Shown piece after piece: positions 1-8,402 of a stretch of 64,000 nt of DNA. Every line of letters starts with the position of its first letter. The stretch's first letter is position 1. A model generated the notes under the pieces. That model searched no databases. It saw only the letters and a list, made by a program, of their open reading frames with translations, and was not told where the DNA came from. Source of the stretch: Actibacterium sp. 188UL27-1 (GTDB lineage: Bacteria; Pseudomonadota; Alphaproteobacteria; Rhodobacterales; Rhodobacteraceae); assembly GCF_016901225.1 (NCBI RefSeq), contig NZ_JAFEUL010000001.1:238773-302772 (forward strand), given 5' to 3'. The position numbers and the translations under genes were made by a program.

Positions 1-87
1 GGGCAGGATCATCATGATGATGACCGCCATCAGAGCGATCGCCAAAAGAACTGTTGGGCGAAAAACTGAAGACAGCGTCAGGATCAT
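1..87 (-). CDS. flhA: Flagellar export apparatus protein FlhA, N-terminal fragment
   Basis: Only the first 29 codons lie in the window; the gene runs off the left edge. The ATG at 87 opens a frame reading MILTLSSVFRPTVLL and then a hydrophobic stretch (AIALMAVIIMMILP), which matches the start of FlhA, where an RPTxLLAxALMAxIxMMxLP segment forms the first membrane helix. FlhA is the large membrane subunit of the flagellar type III export gate. It would be the last visible gene of the minus-strand run fliL, DUF6468-like, MotE-like, motA, secreted TPR-like protein. An upstream in-frame stop near 147 limits the start; no strong ribosome site is seen. Confidence 0.72.
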   Translation of the reverse strand, partial: MILTLSSVFRPTVLLAIALMAVIIMMILP

Positions 88-236
88 TGGTACTGCCTTT
101 GTTGCCTCATCAGGGGCGAAACAGATCTGGCAGATCTCGTGGGATCAGCCAGTTTGAAGCTTAGTTTGCCAATGTCGGTCTCGAAAGTCGCAATGCCTGC
201 GGGTGATTTGTCCATTCTGGCCAAAGATCCTGATAT

Positions 237-2507
237 TTATCCGGGTGGTGGGGCGAGTGGTTCTTCTGCGAGAAGGGCGTCAGCAGCTTGGCGCAAGGCG
301 CGGCTTTGCGTGACGAGATTACGTCCTTGTTCCCTGGTAACCGGAGTAAGTGTGATCGAAGCCGCCGCCGGGTCACCGTTGTCTTGCAAGCTAAAGTCCC
401 CGGATCCAGGTATATTGTCCTCCGCCTTCGTTTCTGAGGGTAGAGCGACAAACTCTCGCTGAGCGTCAGTTCCAAGCTTTTCAATATCTGACTGAATGCC
501 GACGAACCAAGCCAATTGCGCTGCTTTGTTCTGCTCTCCAGCAGAAACATAGCCCTGAATTGCATCCTGATAACGCCCAATGGCAGCCATGGCGTTGGCG
601 CGAATGATTTTTGCGTCTTCTGACTCTTCTCCTGCAAGTGTCGCCAGCGCCTCCCGGGGCTTGCCAAGCTCAAGTTGTATCCGGGCCCATAACAGTTTGT
701 CGGTGGCGGGGGCGTCTCTATCTGGCGTACCAACCAGCGATGAAGCATCCTTTGCAAATCCCAAGTTCAGCAGCCGTTCCGCCAAATCAGGGATAGTCTT
801 TTCCCTCAACGGCCTCTCGCCGTTCGTGATCTGTTCCGAGAAAAAGGAGGTCAGAAAGCGTTCGTCTTCCGCATTTTTTACCAGCTTAGCGATCACATCC
901 TGACGGGCTTCTTGCAAAATCATGATGTCGGAGTTTGTCGCGTCCAGGGTTGAGAATGCGCCTTCAAAGTCGTTGCCGATCGCCTTTGCTAAAGCGAGTG
1001 CTGCGCTCAGTTTGCTGGCGATTTCTTGCCCGCGTTGTTCATAAATAATGGCTTCTGCCAATGTGCGCGTCTTCGCAGGAACAGGGGCACCCTGATCATT
1101 TCTGAGGGTCATTAACGTCAGCAAAGCCTGTGGCGTTGTCTCGGTATTTTCCGCAACCAGTGCCTTCAGTCGGCGCTCAGCCTGCTGTTCCTGGCCCATC
1201 TGTAATTCCTGCTCCGCAACGGCTTGTTTAACGGCGGGTGCGATAGTCTCGGCTGACCGTGTGACCGAATTTTGGATCGCAGCGGCAATTTCTGTCAGCC
1301 CAATTTCGCTCAGACGACCCATCAGGCTTGGCGCAATCTGCTGCTTCAAATGGTCGGGCAGCGCAAAAAAACTGGCCTGTACCGCGTTAGTATTGATTTC
1401 ACTGCTATTCAGATCGCCGGAACCCGATAAAACGGCCCACAGCGCTGAAGCATTGTTGCAATTCGATAAGCCTTGGAAGATGCGGTCAGATGGTGCGATA
1501 CCCTCGTCGACAATGTGCGAAAGGGTGTTAATTTGCGCGATGCTGGGATGCTGTTCCGAAGAGAGTGCTTGAAGGAGAAAACGTGCTTCGGCTCCAAAGC
1601 CAAGATATAGGTAGATAATCGCCATATCCGTTTTCTGATCGCGACTTGGTTGCCCCACCAGATCACCCAACAGGGCGCGTTGTTCTGCAAGAAGTTCAGC
1701 CGCCGTCATATCGCCACCGCGATCAGTCAGAGCCAGTTCCGAAGCAAGCTGGCAGTTTTTCTGATTGTTTCCTCGAGCATTTGCGCGCAAACGCTCGCGA
1801 ACTTGATCAAACACTGTCTGAGAAGCCAGGTTATCGGGTATTGCCCCGGCTTCTTCGCCACTGCTTTGCAGGTTGGGATCTGCTGCAGGTATCTGCAGGG
1901 TAATCAGTCCCTGGCTTGACGCTCGTCCCAACTGTTCGATCAGTGCTGTTTCAAGCGTATCTACCGTTATGCTTTCGTTCGACTTGAAGAGAGGTGAAAT
2001 CTCAATTGCTGGCGTCGTCGGTACTCTGATGCTTGGTTGGATCTGGGTTGGCGAAGTCGTCACGCCGATCACATCATTGGTTAGCGGCAATGTCTGATCT
2101 TCGCGTGGTTTAGGATCAGCGACTACTTCAAACGGACTATTAGGGTCGGCAGTGCCAGTAACGATATCGATGACCAATGTGTTGTTTGGGATTTCAAATG
2201 GCTTGATGTAACATGTACATTCTACAGTCAGATTGAGCGCGCCAGTGGTTTTATCGAAAGAAATCGATTGCAATCGATCACGGGGAATCAGGTCAAAGAC
2301 TTGATCCAGGCCAAGGCTGATCCCTTGGCGACCAAGAGTAATCGCATAACCATCATCGGTACGTTTTGCGTCCCAACTGGTTTCCTCGGCAAAGACCATG
2401 ACCAAGCGTGAGAAGTTTTCGTGCTCTCCCGACAGAACCCGGACATCTTCTGCCGAAGCGCATGCTGCCCAAGTGCAGAACCCGGCCACCACTAAAAGCG
2501 ACCGCAT
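237..2507 (-). CDS. Secreted repeat-rich protein of the flagellar cluster, function unknown
   Basis: A 756-residue protein with a clear signal peptide (MRSLLVVAGF...ACASA|ED), so it is probably periplasmic. The first ~130 residues look like a beta-rich domain. Residues ~220-700 are alpha-helical, Ala/Leu-rich and resemble irregular TPR-type repeats. The start ATG shares one base with the motA stop (TAATG), so it is translationally coupled to motA, and flhA follows. Position and topology suggest a stator-associated periplasmic factor. It could fill the role that MotC has in rhizobia, since a MotE-like gene lies two genes upstream, but no sequence similarity to MotC is claimed. No family name is recognised. 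Confidence 0.7.
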   Translation of the reverse strand: MRSLLVVAGFCTWAACASAEDVRVLSGEHENFSRLVMVFAEETSWDAKRTDDGYAITLGRQGISLGLDQVFDLIPRDRLQSISFDKTTGALNLTVECTCYIKPFEIPNNTLVIDIVTGTADPNSPFEVVADPKPREDQTLPLTNDVIGVTTSPTQIQPSIRVPTTPAIEISPLFKSNESITVDTLETALIEQLGRASSQGLITLQIPAADPNLQSSGEEAGAIPDNLASQTVFDQVRERLRANARGNNQKNCQLASELALTDRGGDMTAAELLAEQRALLGDLVGQPSRDQKTDMAIIYLYLGFGAEARFLLQALSSEQHPSIAQINTLSHIVDEGIAPSDRIFQGLSNCNNASALWAVLSGSGDLNSSEINTNAVQASFFALPDHLKQQIAPSLMGRLSEIGLTEIAAAIQNSVTRSAETIAPAVKQAVAEQELQMGQEQQAERRLKALVAENTETTPQALLTLMTLRNDQGAPVPAKTRTLAEAIIYEQRGQEIASKLSAALALAKAIGNDFEGAFSTLDATNSDIMILQEARQDVIAKLVKNAEDERFLTSFFSEQITNGERPLREKTIPDLAERLLNLGFAKDASSLVGTPDRDAPATDKLLWARIQLELGKPREALATLAGEESEDAKIIRANAMAAIGRYQDAIQGYVSAGEQNKAAQLAWFVGIQSDIEKLGTDAQREFVALPSETKAEDNIPGSGDFSLQDNGDPAAASITLTPVTREQGRNLVTQSRALRQAADALLAEEPLAPPPG

Positions 2508-3379
2508 TAAGCAGCTTCCTGTTGCTTGGTTTCTTTCAGCGCGTCTTCCAATTCGGAATAGCTGGGGCGGCAGTGGCCCGGCGTGTTCTGACGCCCTACT
2601 TCGATGCAGATGTTGGTGGCGTGATTGTGCAGATTGGCGACCAAGACTTCCCGGATCAACTGATAGAAATGGCCGTCCTCTTCGACGACGGTTTTCACCT
2701 TCGCGGCGAAAGGACCGACTAAACCATATGCCAGAAAAACGCCGAGGAACGTACCAACCAGAGCACCGCCGATCAGCTTACCCAGCACTTCAGGAGGCTG
2801 ATCGATCGAGCCCATGGTCTTGATCACGCCGAGAACGGCGGCGACAATCCCGAGTGCTGGCAATCCGTCGGCCACCGTTTGCAACGCATGGCTGGAATGC
2901 ATGGCATGGTGGAGATTTGCCTCCATCCGTTTTTCCAGAACTTCTTCGACCTGGTGGGGGTCATCATAGTTCATTGAAGCAGAGCGAAGCGTATCACAGA
3001 TCAGATTGATCGCTTCGGCATCACTCAGAATTTTTGGATAACGTGAGAAAATTGAAGAGTCGCTGGGTGCCTCTATGTGCTCTTCAAGCGCAACCGGGTT
3101 TTGGCGGGCCAATCGGATCAGTTCGAACAACAGACAAAGAAGATCGCGGTAGTCATGATGGGCCCATTTCGGCCCTTTGAACACTTTGCCCAAGTCGCGC
3201 AGGGTTTGCTTAATCCCGGCCATATCATTTGAAATCACAAAGGCTCCGACGGCGGCACCGCCAATCATGGTCATCTCATATGGCAAGGATTTCAGTATGA
3301 TACCCATCTTGCCGCCGGCGGCGAGATAGCCCCCGAAAACCATCACAAAAATGATAACGATACCGACAATGCCGATCAT
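2507..3379 (-). CDS. motA: Flagellar motor stator protein MotA
   Basis: A 290-residue inner-membrane proton-channel subunit of the flagellar stator, the usual length for the long MotA class. Helices are visible at residues 1-20 (MIGIVGIVIIFVMVFGGYLA), ~35-50, ~170-190 (VADGLPALGIVAAVLGVIKTMG) and ~200-220. The charged cytoplasmic loop between helices 2 and 3 and the conserved Pro near helix 3 (DGLPALG) are present. No motB lies beside it, so the partner must be elsewhere. It is followed directly by the secreted repeat protein. The 3380-3454 gap separates it from the MotE-like gene. Confidence 0.93.
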   Translation of the reverse strand: MIGIVGIVIIFVMVFGGYLAAGGKMGIILKSLPYEMTMIGGAAVGAFVISNDMAGIKQTLRDLGKVFKGPKWAHHDYRDLLCLLFELIRLARQNPVALEEHIEAPSDSSIFSRYPKILSDAEAINLICDTLRSASMNYDDPHQVEEVLEKRMEANLHHAMHSSHALQTVADGLPALGIVAAVLGVIKTMGSIDQPPEVLGKLIGGALVGTFLGVFLAYGLVGPFAAKVKTVVEEDGHFYQLIREVLVANLHNHATNICIEVGRQNTPGHCRPSYSELEDALKETKQQEAA

Positions 3380-3454
3380 GGTTGTATCTCCGCCCTACGC
3401 GTTCTGCTTATCCTCTTTTGACCCGAATCGGGTTAAGGCCTGCTGAACACGTGT

Positions 3455-4036
3455 TCAATCCGTTGGGGCATTGAGGTTCCGCCCGGACAATATCAGGCTG
3501 ACGGAATAGGCTGTTTCAGGTCTAAGCCCAGACATGACCGCCGCTGCCGCGTCAGGTTTCATCCGACCCAAAAAGCCTGCAGCGAATGTTGGCGTCATCT
3601 CTTGAAACAGTGCGACAGCATCCTTGGGCTTCATATTTTCGTAGACGCGGGTAAGCCGGTCCAGATCGCTTTCCGCAGCGGTCCCGGCGACTGCCATCGT
3701 CTCTTCCAGCCTGGTTTCAGCCTCTTCTAAAGCCCTGAGATTGGCGGTCACCTCCTTCTGGATACGGTTTAACGTCACCTCGCGACTCCGCAAGGCTTCC
3801 TCGCGTCGGGTGACTTGTTTTTCGCGTTCCAGCAAGCGGGCGAGCAACTCCGATACACCGCGACCAGTTTCGTTTTTAGGCATGCTCTCGGCCTTTTCGG
3901 CGGTGGGAATACCCTTGGCAATTGCAACGCCGGCTGTTTCGCTCATTCGGATCAAACCAGACCCCAGAAAGAGCGACGCGATGATTACCAAGGCACCTCG
4001 GCCCGGTTTTTTGATACTCTTTCGCGTCCGGCTCAT
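3455..4036 (-). CDS. MotE-like flagellar protein with coiled coil
   Basis: 193 residues. An N-terminal hydrophobic anchor (ALVIIASLFLGSGL, residues 15-28) is followed by a long charged coiled coil (~65-115, RLLEREKQVTRREEALRSRE) and a compact C-terminal domain (~125-185: DRLTRVYENMKPKDAVALF...FLGRMKPDAAAAVM). This is the MgtE-N-like layout of MotE, the periplasmic chaperone/partner of the stator in Rhizobiales. Its ATG overlaps the stop of the preceding small gene by 4 bases. The family assignment rests on architecture and position. Confidence 0.7.
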   Translation of the reverse strand: MSRTRKSIKKPGRGALVIIASLFLGSGLIRMSETAGVAIAKGIPTAEKAESMPKNETGRGVSELLARLLEREKQVTRREEALRSREVTLNRIQKEVTANLRALEEAETRLEETMAVAGTAAESDLDRLTRVYENMKPKDAVALFQEMTPTFAAGFLGRMKPDAAAAVMSGLRPETAYSVSLILSGRNLNAPTD

Positions 4037-4398
4037 ACCAGCGCCTCCGCCAAGCTGTCTTGCTCGCGTTTGCGGCGCACTCTGCGCACCTTGCGCGGCT
4101 CCGCCGAGGTTTTGGGTAGATCGTGGGTTGATGCCAATAGCAATTCCAACCGAGAGGTCGCAGCCTCTGCCCGAGCCGTGAGGTCCTTCAACTCCTTGGC
4201 CGATCCGGCCGCCGTCTGTTGAGCACCTTTCAAGGCTTTTGTCAGATCATCGACCTGAACGGAAAGGACCGCAACAGCCCCACCCATGCCCTGCTCAAGA
4301 TTGGTGAATTTTTTCAACTTACGCGACAACACAAAGCAGTAGAGCGCTGCGCAACCAGCTGCGGCAATCAAAAGCAAATCAGCAATAAAAGACATCAT
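4033..4398 (-). CDS. Small single-pass membrane protein of the fliL-motA cluster (DUF6468-like)
   Basis: 121 residues. One N-terminal membrane helix (FIADLLLIAAAGCAALYCFVL), a ~60-residue amphipathic/coiled segment (LSVQVDDLTKALKGAQQ) and a basic C-terminal tail (KVRRVRRKREQ). Layout and location between fliL and the MotE-like gene resemble the DUF6468 proteins of alphaproteobacterial flagellar operons. Two adjacent ATGs (4398 and 4395) follow an AGGG site, and the second has the better spacing. Function unknown. Confidence 0.62.
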   Translation of the reverse strand: MMSFIADLLLIAAAGCAALYCFVLSRKLKKFTNLEQGMGGAVAVLSVQVDDLTKALKGAQQTAAGSAKELKDLTARAEAATSRLELLLASTHDLPKTSAEPRKVRRVRRKREQDSLAEALV

Positions 4399-4404
4399 TA
4401 TCCC

Positions 4405-4893
4405 TCAGTTGATCACGAATTCGGTAATGAGCAGGTCTCGCACCCGGCCATCCCCCACAACGAGCTGAACGCGGCGCAACATCTGCGCCCGCAACCGCAA
4501 AAGGGAGGTCGGATCTTCCAATTCCTGCGTGCTCAACGCGCGCAGATAGCCGTTCAACACATCGCTCACGCGGGGCATCAACGTGGCGACCTCATCAGAT
4601 TGACCATCGACCACTTCCAAATGGCCCCGAAAACGCAGATGCGAGGTGTGTCCGGCTTCATTCAGAGAGATGATCAAGGGATCAATGGGCACGAATGCCA
4701 CAGATGGCAAAGCAGCTGCCGGCTTTTCATGGGCGACGTCCTCGCCCTTGTCGCCGGTTCCGCCGATCAATCCACTATAGGTCGCATAGAAGCCCCCCCC
4801 GCCCAAAGCGACGGCAAGGACCAGGCCGATCAAAGGCGGCAGTTTCGATTTCTTCGGGGGTGCCTCGGCTTCGGCTTCTGAAGCATCGGACAT
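4405..4893 (-). CDS. fliL: Flagellar basal body-associated protein FliL
   Basis: 162 residues. A short acidic cytoplasmic N-terminus, one membrane helix at ~18-36 (LPPLIGLVLAVALGGGGFYAT), a linker and a periplasmic FliL domain (~65-162: VPIDPLIISLN...LRFRGHLEV...LLITEFVIN) that ends in the typical FVIN-like tail. FliL rings surround the stator and support motor torque. It is the first gene of the minus-strand flagellar run and starts 117 bases from the divergent fliF. Confidence 0.93.
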   Translation of the reverse strand: MSDASEAEAEAPPKKSKLPPLIGLVLAVALGGGGFYATYSGLIGGTGDKGEDVAHEKPAAALPSVAFVPIDPLIISLNEAGHTSHLRFRGHLEVVDGQSDEVATLMPRVSDVLNGYLRALSTQELEDPTSLLRLRAQMLRRVQLVVGDGRVRDLLITEFVIN

Positions 4894-4940
4894 CGCGGGG
4901 CCTCCTGACTCTCGGATGCCCCTCTATAGCCCCAGGACGA

Positions 4941-4955
4941 CTAACCGATTGTTAA
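4941..4955. promoter_or_regulatory. CtrA-like box in the fliL/fliF divergent region
   Basis: CTAA-CCGATTG-TTAA has the TTAA-N7-TTAA geometry of the CtrA binding site with one substitution in the first half. It sits 48 bases upstream of the fliL start and 56 upstream of the fliF start. CtrA controls motility genes in Rhodobacteraceae, which makes the position sensible, but this is a motif match only. Confidence 0.4.
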
Positions 4956-5010
4956 GTCAGATGGGCCATGGATAGCACATCCGGGCAGAAGCCCCTTTAG
5001 CAGGAGAAGA

Positions 5011-6660
5011 GTGGTGCAAAACCTCGTGTCCATCTGGTCATCCCTGGACGCCCGCCGCCGCGTTATCGTTGTTTTGGCGACGATCGCCGTCTTTGCATCG
5101 GTGATGTTGATGTCCCGCATGGCATCGAATCCCAACATGACGCTGCTTTATGCAGGCCTTGATAACAGTGCGGCCGGTGAGGTCGTTCAGTCCCTGGAAC
5201 AGCGGGGAGAGCCTTATGATGTGCGGGGAGGTTCGATTTTTGTTCCATCCGCCCGGCGGGATGAGCTGCGCATGACATTGGCCAGTGAAGGCCTGCCAGC
5301 GGCGGGGGCCGCCGGGTATGAACTGCTGGACGGTTTGTCGGGTTTCGGCACGACATCCCAAATGTTTGACGCCGCATATTGGCGCGCGAAAGAGGGTGAG
5401 TTGGCCCGCACCATGTTGGCCAGTCCCCTGGTCTCCTCGGCCAGAGTGCACATCTCGGCCCCTGATTCGCAGCCTTTCCGCCGCAGCCAGACTGCAGCCG
5501 CATCCGTTTTCATATCACCGGCCCAGGGCGGACTGAGCCCGGCACAGGCCAAGGCGTTTCGGTACTTGGTCGCATCTGCCGTCACCGGCCTGAGCGCTGA
5601 CGCCGTATCGGTCATCGATGGATCAACGGGTGTTGTGATCGCGGGTGACGAACCCGAAGCGGGCGCACAACTCAACAGTGACCGTGCGACTGCCCTGAAA
5701 AATGGCGTTGAGCGTCTGCTCGAGGCCCATGTGGGTCGTGGAAATGCCATTGTGGAATTGAGTGTTGAAACCGAAACGGCCAGCGAAGCCATTACCGAGC
5801 GTCGTTTTGATCCCGACAGCCGGGTTGCGATCAGCACGGATACCGAGGAGCGGACCAATTCGGAGAGCGGCGAAAACGCCAATGTCACGGTCGCCAGTAA
5901 CCTGCCCGATGGTGACGCCGCCGCTGGCGGAAGCAGCTCCAGTCAGAACAGCGAGACCCGGGAGCGGGTGAATTTCGAGGTGTCAGAGACCCAGCGGGAG
6001 ATCCTCAAAGCGCCCGGTGCCGTGACCCGGCTGACAGTCGCGGTTTTGGTCGATGGCAGAATGACCGTCGATGCAAATGGCGCCGAACAATGGGCGCCGC
6101 GCTCTCAGGAGGAATTGGACGCGCTGGAAGAACTTGTGGCTTCCGCGGTGGGTTACAGTGAGGTGCGCGGTGATGTGATCACCATAAAGTCTCTTCAATT
6201 TGAAGCACCTGCACCATTGGGTACTGAGGCCAGCCCATCGCTGTTGCAAAACCTCAATGTCGACCTGACCCATCTGATCCAGATTGCGATCCTCGCACTG
6301 GTAGCGGTGGCGATCAGCCTGTTTGTGGTGCGCCCGATCCTGACAAAACCCCAGCCCGAGATTGCGGCGGCACCTGCGCTGGCGTCCCCGGCCCCTCCGC
6401 CCGCAGCCGTCGCGGCCAGTGCGCCAGCAGTTGCGCTGGATGGGGAGATTGAGAGCGGCTTTGATCTGCCGGACGTAGCTGGCAATCAGAACTTCGATTT
6501 CAATTTGGAAAGCGGCGGTGAGGGCTTGCCCGATCTTGCCAGCTTGGGAGGTGAGACCGCCGATCCCGTCGATAGATTGCGGCAAATGATCGAAGAGCGA
6601 CAGGATGAGACGCTCGAAGTGCTGCGCGGCTGGATGCAAGACGAGAAAGAAAGCGTATGA
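5011..6660 (+). CDS. fliF: Flagellar MS-ring protein FliF
   Basis: 549 residues, normal for FliF. An N-terminal membrane helix (VIVVLATIAVFASVMLMSRMA, ~17-37), the YscJ-like periplasmic domain (~45-220, with GLPAAGAAGYELLD and VSSARVHISAPDSQPFRR), a low-complexity Ser/Gly/Asn linker (~285-310), a second membrane helix (~425-445) and an acidic C-terminal tail that binds FliG. Start codons are GTG at 5011 or 5014, behind an AGGAGAAG site. It leads the plus-strand run fliF-fliH-fliN-fliP, and its last bases overlap the fliH start (ATGA). Confidence 0.95.
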   Translation: MVQNLVSIWSSLDARRRVIVVLATIAVFASVMLMSRMASNPNMTLLYAGLDNSAAGEVVQSLEQRGEPYDVRGGSIFVPSARRDELRMTLASEGLPAAGAAGYELLDGLSGFGTTSQMFDAAYWRAKEGELARTMLASPLVSSARVHISAPDSQPFRRSQTAAASVFISPAQGGLSPAQAKAFRYLVASAVTGLSADAVSVIDGSTGVVIAGDEPEAGAQLNSDRATALKNGVERLLEAHVGRGNAIVELSVETETASEAITERRFDPDSRVAISTDTEERTNSESGENANVTVASNLPDGDAAAGGSSSSQNSETRERVNFEVSETQREILKAPGAVTRLTVAVLVDGRMTVDANGAEQWAPRSQEELDALEELVASAVGYSEVRGDVITIKSLQFEAPAPLGTEASPSLLQNLNVDLTHLIQIAILALVAVAISLFVVRPILTKPQPEIAAAPALASPAPPPAAVAASAPAVALDGEIESGFDLPDVAGNQNFDFNLESGGEGLPDLASLGGETADPVDRLRQMIEERQDETLEVLRGWMQDEKESV

Positions 6661-7265
6661 CCTTGAGAGCTGTCATTCTGGAAAATTTCGACACCACGAA
6701 ACCGGCACCCAAGGCTGCTTTTGCAGCGAACCAGGGTGAGCCAAAGGAGCAGTGGCTGGACGTTTTTGAGCGCGGCTACAAAGACGGCTGGGACGACGCA
6801 ATCAAGGCGAGCGAGGCGGAGCAGGATCGGATCGGCGTGGAATTGTCCGGGAACCTGGCGGACCTTGGTTTCACATATCAAGAGGCCCGCGCGGCCGTTC
6901 TCAAGGAGATGCGGCCGCTCTTGGAAGGACTGTTGAGCAAGGTGTTGCCTGCCTCGACCCGCGATCTTTTGAACCACCGGCTGTTGGATGAGTTGGCGGA
7001 ACTGGCGGACAAGGCGGCACATGTGACCCCTCGCATTGTAATCGCCCCCGCGAATCGCAGCCTGATCGAGGGTCTGCTGGCCGATCAAACGGCACTTCCC
7101 GTCGTGATCGAAGAGGAGCCCTCCCTTGGCGAAGGGCAGGCCTATTTCCAGTTCGGAGCATCCGAGCAGAAGATCGATCTGGATGCGGCCTTTGAGAGCC
7201 TTTCCGCCATCATCTCGGATTTCTTTGATCATATCGCAGAACCTCAGGAGAAGGCCTATGGATAA
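6657..7265 (+). CDS. fliH: FliH-like flagellar export regulator
   Basis: 202 residues. The Glu/Ala-rich, coiled N-terminal half (~45-110) and the C-terminal globular part (~130-195: HVTPRIVIAPANRSLIEGLL) fit FliH, the peripheral stator of the FliI export ATPase. The gene sits between fliF and fliN, where Rhodobacterales carry a divergent FliH. Sequence conservation is weak, so the name rests largely on context. The start overlaps the fliF stop by 4 bases, and the end overlaps the fliN start. Confidence 0.75.
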   Translation: MTLRAVILENFDTTKPAPKAAFAANQGEPKEQWLDVFERGYKDGWDDAIKASEAEQDRIGVELSGNLADLGFTYQEARAAVLKEMRPLLEGLLSKVLPASTRDLLNHRLLDELAELADKAAHVTPRIVIAPANRSLIEGLLADQTALPVVIEEEPSLGEGQAYFQFGASEQKIDLDAAFESLSAIISDFFDHIAEPQEKAYG

Positions 7266-7536
7266 TACCGCTGCAACCGGCGCGTCTAACCCGTTTTCGC
7301 AAGTCCCGGTCGAGGTCACCATCTGCGTGGGCAAGGCGCACCCTAAGGTACGGGACCTTCTGAGCCTCGAACCCCAATCCGTCCTGTTGTTGGACAAAAC
7401 TGTGGATGACCCGGTCGAGCTTTATGTCGGCCAGCGCCTCATTGCCCGGGGGGTATTAGAGGAGGAAGAGGGCCAACAACCTGCACGTCTGGTCGTTCGA
7501 TTGACCGAGGTTGCCCAACCTGACGGCGAACTGTGA
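7258..7536 (+). CDS. fliN: Flagellar motor switch protein FliN
   Basis: 92 residues, a minimal FliN made almost entirely of the SpoA/C-ring domain: VPVEVTICVGKAHPKVRDLLSLEPQ, VLLLDKTVDDPVELYVGQRLIARG. It forms the lower ring of the C-ring and docks FliH. The ATG at 7258 was chosen because AGGAG precedes it at proper spacing and the reading begins just before the domain; a longer in-frame extension to 7126 would run deep into fliH. Eight bases overlap fliH and four overlap fliP. Confidence 0.92.
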   Translation: MDNTAATGASNPFSQVPVEVTICVGKAHPKVRDLLSLEPQSVLLLDKTVDDPVELYVGQRLIARGVLEEEEGQQPARLVVRLTEVAQPDGEL

Positions 7537-8279
7537 TCACTATGGGCCCGTCCTGTCGCTGGTTCGGTCTGGGGGCAGCGCTGCTGGTGGCGTCGGCTCA
7601 AACGGCTGGGGCGCAGGGCATCTCCATCGATCTTGGCGAAGGGGGATCGTTGTCTGCGGCCAGCCTTCAACTGATCGCCTTGATCACGGTGCTCAGCCTC
7701 GTACCGGGGCTTGCAATTATGATCACGTGTTTCCCGTTTATCGTGACCGTGTTGTCGATCTTGCGCCAGGCTTTGGGCCTTCAGCAATCGCCACCAAACA
7801 TGTTGATCGTCACACTTGCATTGTTTTTGACGTACTTCGTCATGGACCCCGTGTTTACGGAAGCTTGGACCCGTGGCATCCAACCCTTTGTTGACAATCA
7901 GATGGAACCGGCCGAAGCCTTTACGCAGACCATGGCACCATTTCGCATCTTCATGGCAGCCCGCATCGATCCTGACACCTTTGGCAGCCTCTATGAGCTT
8001 CGCGAAACCGTCCCGCTGGAGGGTGAGATTTCCGATGCGCCCCTGTCTCTCTTGGTGCCATCGTTTCTTTTGAGCGAGATCGAGCGCGCGTTCCAGATCG
8101 GTTTTCTGATCTTCCTGCCGTTCCTGATCATTGACCTCGTCGTTGCAGCCGTCCTGATGTCCATGGGTATGATGATGGTCCCACCGGTGATCGTCTCCTT
8201 GCCGTTCAAGCTGGCGTTTTTCGTGGTCGCAGATGGTTGGGCGCTGATTTCCGGCGCCCTGGTCCGCAGTTACTTCTGA
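7533..8279 (+). CDS. fliP: Flagellar export gate protein FliP
   Basis: 248 residues with a cleavable signal peptide (to about AQTAGAQG), as FliP typically has. Four membrane helices follow. The family signatures are visible: LSLVPGLAIMITCFPFIVTVLSILRQALG near residues 53-80, PSFLLSEIERAFQIGFLIFLPFLIIDLVV near 178-206, and the PVIVSLPFKLAFFVVADGW C-terminus. The GTG at 7533 overlaps the fliN stop (GTGA); an ATG at 7542 is an alternative. FliP forms the core of the export gate with FliQ and FliR, which are not in this window. Confidence 0.95.
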   Translation: MITMGPSCRWFGLGAALLVASAQTAGAQGISIDLGEGGSLSAASLQLIALITVLSLVPGLAIMITCFPFIVTVLSILRQALGLQQSPPNMLIVTLALFLTYFVMDPVFTEAWTRGIQPFVDNQMEPAEAFTQTMAPFRIFMAARIDPDTFGSLYELRETVPLEGEISDAPLSLLVPSFLLSEIERAFQIGFLIFLPFLIIDLVVAAVLMSMGMMMVPPVIVSLPFKLAFFVVADGWALISGALVRSYF

Positions 8280-8402
8280 CTTGCCTTGCCATCACATGCG
8301 TCCCCGCCCTGGTCCAAAAGGCTCGAAACCACCTGTCTTGCGCCACAGTCCCGCCCAGTTCTCGCTGTATTCCCGGATTCGTAAACAATGAGAGGCGCGG
8401 GG

